Positions 58,001 to 64,000 of a stretch of DNA of 64,000 nt are shown in pieces. The DNA comes from Candidatus Rubrimentiphilum sp. Its GTDB lineage: Bacteria > Vulcanimicrobiota > Vulcanimicrobiia > Vulcanimicrobiales > Vulcanimicrobiaceae. Location: positions 62,001 to 126,000 of the forward strand of contig DASTDE010000001.1 of NCBI GenBank assembly GCA_035710515.1, given 5' to 3'. The position numbers and the translations under genes are program-made. The notes beneath the pieces were generated by a model that did no database searches, had not been told where the DNA came from, and worked only from the letters and a program-made list of their open reading frames with translations. Numbering within the stretch: the first letter of the stretch is position 1; each line of letters starts with the position of its first letter.

Positions 58001-58240
58001 GACGGGATTCAGAAGCCCGGCGAGCTGCGTGAGGACATCCAGGGCATATTCTTCTTCGGATTCGGCCTGATCACGCCGGCGGTTGCGGAATATGGCAAGC
58101 GGGTTGACGTGGACTATACCGCGGCAGTTGGAAGCTACAACACTTTCGTACGAACGACTATTCCGGCATTAAGTGCAGCACTCCAGAAAGCCGGACTGAA
58201 ACCGATCACGGATGCATCGCCGGTCGCAGCCGGCATCTAG
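55013..58240 (+). CDS. Large exported Asp-box (BNR/sortilin-like) protein, tandem copy 1
   Basis: 1075 aa. Signal MPRLAIAVFFAIFAALAAPQSVRAQ then a Pro/Thr linker (TPTPAPKP and TPAPSPTPTPGPP). The propeller region has many Asp-boxes: KSTDGAETW, KSTNGGKTW, VTEDGGKTW, RSSDGGLTW, RSDDAGSTW, TLDGGKSW, VSNNFGKTW and ISFDAGKSW. The C-terminus has a beta-sandwich part (VPPGKYFVRMTVGGKTFTEPFTVK) and a helical tail. Its nearest relative is the next gene. The role is unknown; annotation as a glycosyl hydrolase is common for such proteins but no catalytic set is visible. Confidence 0.9.
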   Translation: MPRLAIAVFFAIFAALAAPQSVRAQATPTPAPKPAATLEPKAQNPTPAPSPTPTPGPPFSNMQWREIGPALPGGRVAAVAGSQRDVNLYYLGAAGGGVWKSTDGAETWTAVFEKQKVSAIGAVAIDPTNDDVVWVGTGESNPRNDVSYGDGVYKSTNGGKTWTNVGLSQTRHISRILIDPRNPNHVIVGALGDVFGPSENRGVYVTEDGGKTWSKTLYVSDQSGVSDMAMDLQHPNVVYAGMWHFLRQPWNFTSGGLDDGLYRSSDGGLTWTKLTGAAKGLPSGITGRIGLAVAPSDGNRVYAIIESPEGILWRSDDAGSTWTMVSNDTLVDQRPFYFTHLIVDPKNADKVYAISEFLAVSTDGGKKFTETAQQVHVDYHAAWIAPDNPNRMIIGADGGIARTVDGGDNWFFDRNIPIGQIYHVATSNENPYWVCGGWQDNSGWCGPSNSLDPSGILNKYWVQAVGGDGEWVVPDPADPNWLWGDSENGFVTVYNKKTKDTIFAMPYIQNSIESYDLSKSKYRYNWDAPIAFAPWNPHIGWVGANVVFQTMDRGRHWTVISPDLTLNDKSHQQPTGGPLVHDVSGAEYSDNLIYIEGSTLHKGEIWVGTDDGLVQMTLDGGKSWHNVTPPGVPPYGRVETVAPSTLHDGTVFVNIDRHKSGDFKPYLFVSNNFGKTWTSITSNLPVDQYVRSVRQDIHDPNILYVGTENGVWISFDAGKSWQDFRNNIPAVSVRDIRFQPQFNDLVIATHGRSLYIMDDMRVIQQLQKAVALGALVIGPRTAYEYTQHSDDEGTYTDYAGANPPYGAVTYFYQKTAAKTAPTVQILNAAGQVIRTVSGSRHTNSGKDIPRVTNKVGINRYVWDFQIDGPVKWLGAAKVSYQGPEEGAYVPPGKYFVRMTVGGKTFTEPFTVKPDPQSQFKQTDYVRSYEFVKKYTREFSTVDTMLNNLDSIKKQLDAANADPKAKADSALQQQIADVLTARDTIFHKLTADYHNDEDGIQKPGELREDIQGIFFFGFGLITPAVAEYGKRVDVDYTAAVGSYNTFVRTTIPALSAALQKAGLKPITDASPVAAGI

Positions 58241-58252
58241 CTAGGAGCCCAA

Positions 58253-61200
58253 ATGCGAATCACAACGCGATTCTTTGCATGTATTTTTGCGCTATTATTC
58301 GCCCCGCAGCTTGCGGCGCACGCACTTGCCGCCGATCCGGCGTACTCTCACTTAAAATGGCGTTCTATCGGCCCGGCCGTCTCGGGCGGACGCGTACCGG
58401 CGGTGGCGGGAACCGCATCCAATCCGAATCTGTACTACATCGGCTCCGCAGGCGGCGGCGTATGGAAATCGGAGAACGGCGGCGCGACGTGGACCGCAGT
58501 CTTCGAGAAGCAGCCCGTCTCGGCCATCGGCGCCGTGACGATCGACCCCAACGATGAAAACACCGTTTGGGTGGGCACCGGCGAATCGAATCCGCGCAAC
58601 GACGTCAGTTACGGCAACGGCGTCTACAAGACTACCGACGGCGGCAAGACGTGGACGAACATGGGCCTGGTCGAGACGCGCCACATTTCGCGCATCATCG
58701 TCGACCCGAGCGATTCGAATCACGTGATCGTGGGCGCCAGCGGCGATCCGTTCCGCGACAGCACCGAACGCGGCGTCTTCGTTACGAACGACGGCGGCAA
58801 GACTTGGGACAAAACGCTCTACATCGGTCCGCAGACCGGAGCATCGGAAGTCGCGATGGATCCGAATCACCCGGCGGTGTTGTATGCGGGCATGTGGCAG
58901 TTCCGGCGCCTGCCGTGGACGTTTCACAGCGGCGGTCCGCAAGACGGACTCTATAAATCGATCGACGGCGGCAAGACCTGGTCGCAACTGACCGGCAACG
59001 GACTGCCGACAAGCGAAATGGGCCGTATTGCCGTGGCGGTCGCTCCCAACAACAGCAATCGCGTCTACGCGGTCATTGAAGCCAAGGGCGGCATCCTGTG
59101 GCGCAGCGACGACGCCGGCGCGACCTGGGAGATGGTCAGCGACAACACGATCGTCGACCAGCGGCCATTTTACTTCACGCACATCAACGTCGATCCGAGT
59201 AATGCGAATCACGTTTACGCCGTCTCGAACGACATGGCCGAGAGCCGCGATGGCGGCCGCCGCTGGCGCGCGATCGCGAACGCGGTGCACGTTGATTTTC
59301 ACGCGATGTGGATCGCGCCCAACAATCCGAACCGCATGATCCTGGGCGAGGACGGCGGGTATGCAATCACCGTCGACGGCCGCACGTGGTCGTTCTCGCG
59401 GAACATCCCGATCGGCCAAGTCTATCACGTCGGCGTCTCCAACGAGAACCCGTATTGGGTTTGCGCTCCGCTGCAAGACAACAACGCGTTCTGCGGGCCC
59501 TCGAACTCCCGCAACCGCTCGGGAATCCTCGATGACGACTGGCGCAACGTTGTCGGCGGCGACGGCATGTGGGCTGTGCCGGATCCGGGCAACGGCGACT
59601 ACATCATGGCCGACTCGCAGACCGGCAACATCACGGTATACAACAAGACTATCCAAGGCGGACGCGGAGTAATTCCGTATTTTGACTTCGATCGCAACTC
59701 GTTCAATCTGGCAAACCGCAAGTACCGCTTCAATTGGGATTCGCCGATTGCATTTGCGCCGTGGAACAGCAAAGTTCTGTGGCTCGGAGGCGACGTCGTC
59801 TTCCAATCGACCGATCGCGGCGTGCATTGGACGCCTATCAGTCCCGACCTCACGCGCAACATCAAAGAACATCAGATACCGGCGGGCGGACCGCTGGCAA
59901 CCGACGTTTCGAGCGCGGAGTTTTCCGACAACCTGCTCTATATCGAAGGCTCGCGGCTGCGCGCCGGCGAGATTTGGGTGGGAACTGACGACGGCCTGGT
60001 GCAGATGACGCGCGACGGTGGCAAGCACTGGCGCAATGTCACCCCTGCGGGTCCTCCGTATTTGGCTCGCGTCGAAACCGTGGCGCCGTCGCCGATCGTG
60101 GCCGGCACCGCGTACGCGATCTTCGACGACCATCGCTCCGGCAATTACGCGCCGTACATCTACGTAACGCATAACTACGGATCGAGCTGGACGAAGATCG
60201 TCAACGGATTGCCGGCCGATCAGTACGTGCGCACAGTACGGCCCGACGGTCACAACAAGAACCTGGTTTTCGCCGGCACGGAGAACGGCTTGTGGGTCTC
60301 GTATGACGGCGGAGCCAATTGGAACGACTTCAGACTGAATATCCCGGCGGTCTCTGTGCGCGACATTCGCGAGCAGTCGAACTTCAACGACTTGGCGATT
60401 GCGACGCACGGGCGTGCTCTGTGGATCTTCGACGACTTGACGTCGCTGCAGCAACTGCCGCAGGCGCAACGTCAAGGCTCGATGCTCTTCAAGCCGCGTA
60501 CGGCCTATCAATACATCACGCATTCCAACGACGAGGGACTCTACACGCGCTTCAGCGGCGATAATCCGCCCAACGGCGCGATCATCGATTACTATCTCGG
60601 CGCGGCGCAGAAATCCGCGCCGACGATCGAGATTCTGAACGCGAAGGGTCAAGTGATTCGGCACATTCGTCCGCCGCTTCGCGTAACCAATGTCGGAACA
60701 GGCGAGGATGTACCGGTGTTTTTTGGAGCCGGGGGCGGACCGACCGATTATCCGGGCATCAACCGCGTCACATGGAATTTCCGTGAAGACGGCGTCACGC
60801 AGTGGACGGGCAATCCGCAGCTTCCGCCGGGAGCCGCCGCAAACGCCGGAGCAGCAGCGCTCGGCGTCGCGGCCATTCCCGGCACCTACTCTGCGCGCGT
60901 TACGCTGAACGGCCGCACATATACGCAGAGCTTCCAAGTGAAGAAAGATCCGCTGAGTCCGTTCTCCCAATCGGACTTTCAAGCGGCGTATAACTTCGCG
61001 AAGAAATACCTCGTGTTGGGCTGCAAGATCAATACCGTGCTCAACAACCTCGACGCGCAGAAAAAATCGCTGACCGACGCGCAAGCGGCTCTCCAGAAGA
61101 GCGGCAATACCGCACTGCTGGCGCAAGTCAACGATGCGATGAAGGCCCGCGACGCGATCTTCAGCGTGTTCACCGCGAACTACAAGAACGGCGAGGATTC

Positions 61201-61429
61201 GCTGCAGTGGCCGGGAGCATTGCGTGAAGATCTGCCGGGGGGCGGCTTTGGCGCGGCGGGAGCTCCGCCGACACCGGCCAGACTCGAATACGCGGCCCGG
61301 TACGACCGCGAATACGCGTCGGCCATGGCTCGTTATAATGCGTTCGTCAGCGGTACGCTCGTGCCGTTGTCGGCTGCGTTAAAAACGGCCGGAGCCGGCA
61401 CAATCGCGGGCGCAACGCAAGTGCACTAG
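58253..61429 (+). CDS. Large exported Asp-box (BNR/sortilin-like) protein, tandem copy 2
   Basis: 1058 aa, with GGAG seven bases upstream of ATG 58253. Signal MRITTRFFACIFALLFAPQLAAHALA, without the Pro-rich linker of copy 1. The propeller is close to copy 1: shared stretches include VGTGESNPRNDVSYG, NGVYKTTDGGKTWTN and TRHISRI, and paired segments such as VCAPLQDNNAFCGPSNS against VCGGWQDNSGWCGPSNS. The order of Asp-boxes is conserved. Tandem duplication with a 12-bp gap; probably co-transcribed. Confidence 0.9.
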   Translation: MRITTRFFACIFALLFAPQLAAHALAADPAYSHLKWRSIGPAVSGGRVPAVAGTASNPNLYYIGSAGGGVWKSENGGATWTAVFEKQPVSAIGAVTIDPNDENTVWVGTGESNPRNDVSYGNGVYKTTDGGKTWTNMGLVETRHISRIIVDPSDSNHVIVGASGDPFRDSTERGVFVTNDGGKTWDKTLYIGPQTGASEVAMDPNHPAVLYAGMWQFRRLPWTFHSGGPQDGLYKSIDGGKTWSQLTGNGLPTSEMGRIAVAVAPNNSNRVYAVIEAKGGILWRSDDAGATWEMVSDNTIVDQRPFYFTHINVDPSNANHVYAVSNDMAESRDGGRRWRAIANAVHVDFHAMWIAPNNPNRMILGEDGGYAITVDGRTWSFSRNIPIGQVYHVGVSNENPYWVCAPLQDNNAFCGPSNSRNRSGILDDDWRNVVGGDGMWAVPDPGNGDYIMADSQTGNITVYNKTIQGGRGVIPYFDFDRNSFNLANRKYRFNWDSPIAFAPWNSKVLWLGGDVVFQSTDRGVHWTPISPDLTRNIKEHQIPAGGPLATDVSSAEFSDNLLYIEGSRLRAGEIWVGTDDGLVQMTRDGGKHWRNVTPAGPPYLARVETVAPSPIVAGTAYAIFDDHRSGNYAPYIYVTHNYGSSWTKIVNGLPADQYVRTVRPDGHNKNLVFAGTENGLWVSYDGGANWNDFRLNIPAVSVRDIREQSNFNDLAIATHGRALWIFDDLTSLQQLPQAQRQGSMLFKPRTAYQYITHSNDEGLYTRFSGDNPPNGAIIDYYLGAAQKSAPTIEILNAKGQVIRHIRPPLRVTNVGTGEDVPVFFGAGGGPTDYPGINRVTWNFREDGVTQWTGNPQLPPGAAANAGAAALGVAAIPGTYSARVTLNGRTYTQSFQVKKDPLSPFSQSDFQAAYNFAKKYLVLGCKINTVLNNLDAQKKSLTDAQAALQKSGNTALLAQVNDAMKARDAIFSVFTANYKNGEDSLQWPGALREDLPGGGFGAAGAPPTPARLEYAARYDREYASAMARYNAFVSGTLVPLSAALKTAGAGTIAGATQVH

Positions 61430-61443
61430 CATTGCGCCGCGGC

Positions 61444-61474
61444 GCTGTTAGCGTGCAGGGCTGTTAGCGTGCAG
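61444..61474 (+). repeat. Tandem 15-bp direct repeat
   Basis: GCTGTTAGCGTGCAG occurs twice, at 61444 and 61460, separated by one base, then partly again (GCGTGATTAG). It lies in the gap after the tandem Asp-box pair, before repeat copy H. Confidence 0.7.
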
Positions 61475-61486
61475 CGTGATTAGTGT

Positions 61487-61516
61487 GTCATGGTGAGCCT
61501 GTCGAACCACGGTCGA
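61487..61516 (+). repeat. Dispersed repeat copy H
   Basis: GTCATGGTGAGCCTGTCGAACC continuing ACGGTCGAG: a degenerate unit (GTCATSSTGAGCNTGTCGAA). It ends shortly before the TTG start of the GNAT gene. Confidence 0.65.
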
Positions 61517-61534
61517 GCGTAGTCGAGACTTGCG

Positions 61535-61972
61535 TTGCAAGGCTATCGCATCAGGGCGCTTGAGAGTGAGGACATGCGGGCGATCAAAGAGATCGACCGC
61601 GTGTCCTTTTCTCAGGAAGAACAATACGCGGATGAGGTCTACGCTTCCATGCTGACCGGTGACCGTTTGCATGCAATCGTCGCGGAAAAGGCCGGTGCTA
61701 TCGAGGGCTATGCCCTACTCGACGTCAAGGCAGAGCCCGTGCGAATTCGCTCGCTAGCCGTAGCGCCCGGTTATCGGGATAAGGGGTGCGGCACTGCGCT
61801 GCTGAGGCACATCATGCAAGGTCACGAACGGCTCGAATTGCTCGTCCAAAAGAACAATCTGCGCGCGATCCGGATGTACGAGAGGCTAGGTTTTGAGTAT
61901 GTCGAGCGAGATGCCGAAGGCGAACTCGCTGCAACGCATCACATGTTTAGACGCTTTAAGAACGCCCCGTGA
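61535..61972 (+). CDS. GNAT acetyltransferase (RimI-like)
   Basis: 145 aa from TTG 61535 giving MQGYRIRALESEDMRAI; an internal ATG gives 13 aa less. The acetyl-CoA loop is VRIRSLAVAPGYRDKGCGTALLRHIM, and the C-terminal part LLVQKNNLRAIRMYERLGFEYVERDAEGELAATHHMFRRF matches the RimI group, including N-x-x-A-x-x-M-Y-E-R-x-G-F. It could acetylate a protein N-terminus or small molecule. Tail overlaps the convergent serine hydrolase by 34 bp. Confidence 0.88.
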   Translation: MQGYRIRALESEDMRAIKEIDRVSFSQEEQYADEVYASMLTGDRLHAIVAEKAGAIEGYALLDVKAEPVRIRSLAVAPGYRDKGCGTALLRHIMQGHERLELLVQKNNLRAIRMYERLGFEYVERDAEGELAATHHMFRRFKNAP

Positions 61973-62757
61973 TTGTACGACCCGCCGTTGCCGAAACGCA
62001 CGGCGACTAAACGCAGCGAAGGAATAACGTACAAGGCTTGGCCGCCCGAGCCGCTGGCGTACACCGTATCTGCTGGAGCACCGGGCGGAGCAAGCCACCA
62101 GCATAAACCGTAGCGCGGATTGGCCGCCGTGCCCTCGAAGCACTCGGCAAACTCATCGAGCCTTTGCAAGATGTACTCGCCGTAGCGCAACCAGTTCGTT
62201 GCGGTGAGAAACGCGCCGGTCGGTAACGGCTGCGTCCCATCGGCCAGCTTGCGCCAAGACGCAATCTCGACGCCGGCTTCGTTGAGAATCCGCTCGCGCA
62301 GATACTCGTGCGGAGTGAGTTTCTGCGGGGCGAGTTTCTGCGCTAGCACGGCCCCGAAAATTTGCAACGGAATTCCGCCGTAGGTGAACTTCGTGCCTGG
62401 CGGATCGCGAAGTAACGTCGCCAGAGCTTTTTCGTACACCGGAACCGCGCTGCCCAACCCGCCGAAGCCGATGCCGGCCGTCAACGACAGCAGCATCCGC
62501 AGCGTCACTTTTTTCTTGACCGGATCGTCGCGCCAAGCGGGGAACGTCGCGCCTACGGTTTCATCAAGCTCGAGTAGTTTCTCGCGCTGGGCGAGGATCG
62601 CGAGCGGTCCCCAAAAGCTTTTCGTCCCGCTGTAGAGCGCGTGCGGTTTGTCCGCGCTAAAGCCATCGCCATACGCTTCGACCACCAGCTTGCCGTCGCG
62701 CGCGACCAGCAGCGCCTGCGGTTTGTGACGCTCGTGATACGTCAGCGCCTCTTGCAT
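61939..62757 (-). CDS. Beta-lactamase-family serine hydrolase
   Basis: 272 aa. Catalytic S-x-x-K is SGTKSF (S43, K46), and TLRMLLSLTAGIGF and FTYGGIPLQIFGAVLAQKL follow as in class-C-type esterases, with the third motif near ASGSGGQAL. No signal peptide is visible. The short form (270 vs 350-400) suggests a compact esterase or peptidase. The gene overlaps the convergent GNAT gene at the 3' end by 34 bp. Confidence 0.85.
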   Translation of the reverse strand: MQEALTYHERHKPQALLVARDGKLVVEAYGDGFSADKPHALYSGTKSFWGPLAILAQREKLLELDETVGATFPAWRDDPVKKKVTLRMLLSLTAGIGFGGLGSAVPVYEKALATLLRDPPGTKFTYGGIPLQIFGAVLAQKLAPQKLTPHEYLRERILNEAGVEIASWRKLADGTQPLPTGAFLTATNWLRYGEYILQRLDEFAECFEGTAANPRYGLCWWLAPPGAPADTVYASGSGGQALYVIPSLRLVAVRFGNGGSYNHGAFLKRLNM

Positions 62758-62789
62758 GAGGCGACGGTTCTGCGGCGTACTAAGAATGC

Positions 62790-63362
62790 ATGCCCGAATT
62801 CAACGCCGGCCACGCTTTGGACGAAGCGATGGAACGCCACGAACAAGTCGCGCAGGGCGGGATACTCGTTCCCGTCGCCGCCGCCGTCATCGCGGTCTTC
62901 GCGGCGCTGGCAACGCTCTTTGCGAATCACAACTCGATCGCGGGGCTGGCCGAGAAAAACGCGGCGATCCTCTATCAGATTAAATCGGCGGACCAGTACA
63001 ATTACTACGAAGCGAGCCGCATCAAAACGCATGTTTATCAAGCGATCTTGAGCAGCGGCGTGGTTAACGCCGCCGCCTCCAAGACGCAGATGCAGGGCAC
63101 CATCGGCCGCGAGCAGATAAAGGCCGGCAGAATTCTTAAAGTCGCGCAGGATGACGACGTCGAGGCCAAAGACCACTTCGAAAGCTCTGAAACGTATATG
63201 AAAGCCTACGAGAAATTCGAAGTGGCGACGACGCTTTTCGAAGTTTCGATCGTCCTCGTTTCGATCACCGCACTGATGCGTACACGAGCCATGCTGATGG
63301 TCGCGTTGGGCGCGACGGCGGTTGGGTTAGTCTTTTTCGCCCTCGGCTGGTTTACTCACTAG
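62790..63362 (+). CDS. DUF4337-family membrane protein
   Basis: 190 aa with a helix after an amphipathic start (EAMERHEQVAQGGILVPVAAAVIAVFAALATLFA), a long soluble helical middle (EKNAAILYQIKSADQYNYYEASRIKTHVYQAIL), and two C-terminal helices (ATTLFEVSIVLVSITALM and MLMVALGATAVGLVFFALGWF). This is the DUF4337 arrangement. The function is unknown. The gene overlaps the convergent tyrA end by 36 bp. Confidence 0.85.
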   Translation: MPEFNAGHALDEAMERHEQVAQGGILVPVAAAVIAVFAALATLFANHNSIAGLAEKNAAILYQIKSADQYNYYEASRIKTHVYQAILSSGVVNAAASKTQMQGTIGREQIKAGRILKVAQDDDVEAKDHFESSETYMKAYEKFEVATTLFEVSIVLVSITALMRTRAMLMVALGATAVGLVFFALGWFTH

Positions 63363-64000
63363 CGCCTCCGCGGCGGCGTTCAACTTTGACGCCAGCTCGC
63401 GGGCGTGCTTTGCAACGTTCGCGCTATTATACGCAAAGATCTCGCGCCACATCTCGACGTTCGAGTTCCCGAGGCGCATAAGTTCCCTGGCAACCGGTCC
63501 GCAGAACGCTTCGATCTCTTCGACCTTTTGCTGGCGAACGGTCTTGCTAAAGAGCGTCGCCAGCAGTTGAGGGACGTGCGAGGTGAGCGCTAGGAGGTCG
63601 TCATGCGTGCCGGCGTCGGCCGGTACCGCACGCGCTCCCATCGCGCCGATAAAATCGCGCGCCCGCATCTCGAGTGCCTTGTCCGCGAGCGGCGGCACGT
63701 AGAGCCAGGCCTTGTCGAAAAAAAGCGTGGCGCGCGCGGCGCCCGGTCCGCTGCGTTCGGATCCCGCCAGCGGGTGGGTTGCGACGAAGTTTGCAACGCT
63801 GCGCCCAGCTTGCGCAACCGGCGCCTTTATCGAAGCGACGTCCAGCACGAGTTGTGCGCGGAGCGTAAGCCCGCGAAGCGCTTCGAGTTCGGCGACCGTC
63901 GCGCGCGGCGGAACAGCGATGACGACCGTGTCGGCTTGTTCGTAAATCGCGTCGTGCCCGACGATCTCGTCGATGGCGCCGCGATCTAACGCGGCATTGG
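63327..64000 (-). CDS. tyrA: Prephenate dehydrogenase (5' end outside window)
   Basis: The frame continues to the right edge, so the N-terminal Rossmann start is missing. Visible: EQADTVVIAVPPRATVAELEAL, VLDVASIKAPVAQAG, NFVATHPLAGSERSGP (the HPLAGSE substrate motif), AGTHDDLLALTSHVPQLLATLF and FAYNSANVA. HPMAG/SHxPQ motifs are typical for TyrA, which makes 4-hydroxyphenylpyruvate from prephenate. A GTG near 63848 is not the real start, since conserved residues continue upstream. Confidence 0.92.
   Translation of the reverse strand, partial: NAALDRGAIDEIVGHDAIYEQADTVVIAVPPRATVAELEALRGLTLRAQLVLDVASIKAPVAQAGRSVANFVATHPLAGSERSGPGAARATLFFDKAWLYVPPLADKALEMRARDFIGAMGARAVPADAGTHDDLLALTSHVPQLLATLFSKTVRQQKVEEIEAFCGPVARELMRLGNSNVEMWREIFAYNSANVAKHARELASKLNAAAEALVSKPAEGEKD

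Noticed and set aside
58352-61126. A 924-codon open frame on the minus strand, antisense to the second tandem Asp-box gene
   Set aside because: It has no signal, domain or Shine-Dalgarno and mirrors a strongly coding gene. Such frames arise from GC-rich codon bias; the plus-strand gene has clear Asp-boxes and a signal peptide.

Overview
The window looks like one continuous piece of a GC-rich chromosome from an aerobic, diderm, probably uncultivated bacterium. Heme A synthesis genes (ctaA, ctaB) point to an aa3-type terminal oxidase. A TonB-dependent receptor, an ExbD protein and a heptose-phosphatase-like enzyme point to an outer membrane. The mix of large Asp-box (BNR/sortilin-like) secreted proteins, many GTG/TTG starts and very tight gene packing would fit Candidatus Eremiobacterota (WPS-2) or a neighbouring lineage. 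That placement is an inference from gene content and was not tested by phylogeny. I saw no rRNA, tRNA, CRISPR array, transposase, prophage or replication origin. No stretch above 300 bases lacks a gene.

Layout. 1-2335 (minus): ctaA-ctaB-MFS exporter with 3-4 bp overlaps. 2379-9264: secreted and lipoprotein unknowns, a degenerate alanine-racemase-like protein, a GH130 phosphorylase, a membrane-anchored unknown, release factor 3 (prfC) and a threonine-dehydratase-like enzyme, then a convergent exbD. 9364-13512 (minus): YkgJ-type Cys-cluster protein, large Asp-box protein, AhpD-like protein. 13570-15535 (plus): ROK sugar kinase and two tandem paralogous small proteins with a His-rich motif. 15538-22829: MGDG-synthase-like glycosyltransferase and fatty-acid-hydroxylase-like protein, divergent from a lytic transglycosylase lipoprotein; then dienelactone hydrolase, EgtD-like methyltransferase and an S9 peptidase. 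22889-25792 (minus): four-gene OpuC/OsmF-like osmoprotectant ABC transporter. 25837-31123 (plus): ppk1 and a TonB receptor closed by a clear terminator. 31241-39140: EVE protein, cupin, sulfurtransferase-glutaredoxin-BolA block, MDR dehydrogenase, MBL and Nudix hydrolases, RpiB-like isomerase and a secreted protein with terminator. 39279-45713: VKOR-like protein, VTT-domain protein, RNase D, aconitase and two TMEM175-type channel proteins. 45661-50551 (minus): EamA permease-aceE-aceF. 50605-54093 (plus): TPP riboswitch, thiC, NRAMP-like transporter, HAD-IIIA phosphatase. 54129-64000: lytic transglycosylase, a small membrane peptide, two tandem 1,060-1,075 aa Asp-box proteins, GNAT enzyme, serine hydrolase, DUF4337 protein and a partial tyrA.

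The most striking signal is small repeats that have entered protein-coding genes. A 75-bp near-perfect palindrome (24 of 25 arm positions paired) sits exactly on codon boundaries in the aconitase gene and adds 25 residues just before a conserved motif. A second, unrelated repeat adds about 22 residues to release factor 3. Its relatives (consensus roughly GTCATCSTGAG-N-TCGAASG) lie between genes across the window and supply the first or last codons of several proteins. This resembles the Rickettsia palindromic elements that insert into ORFs.
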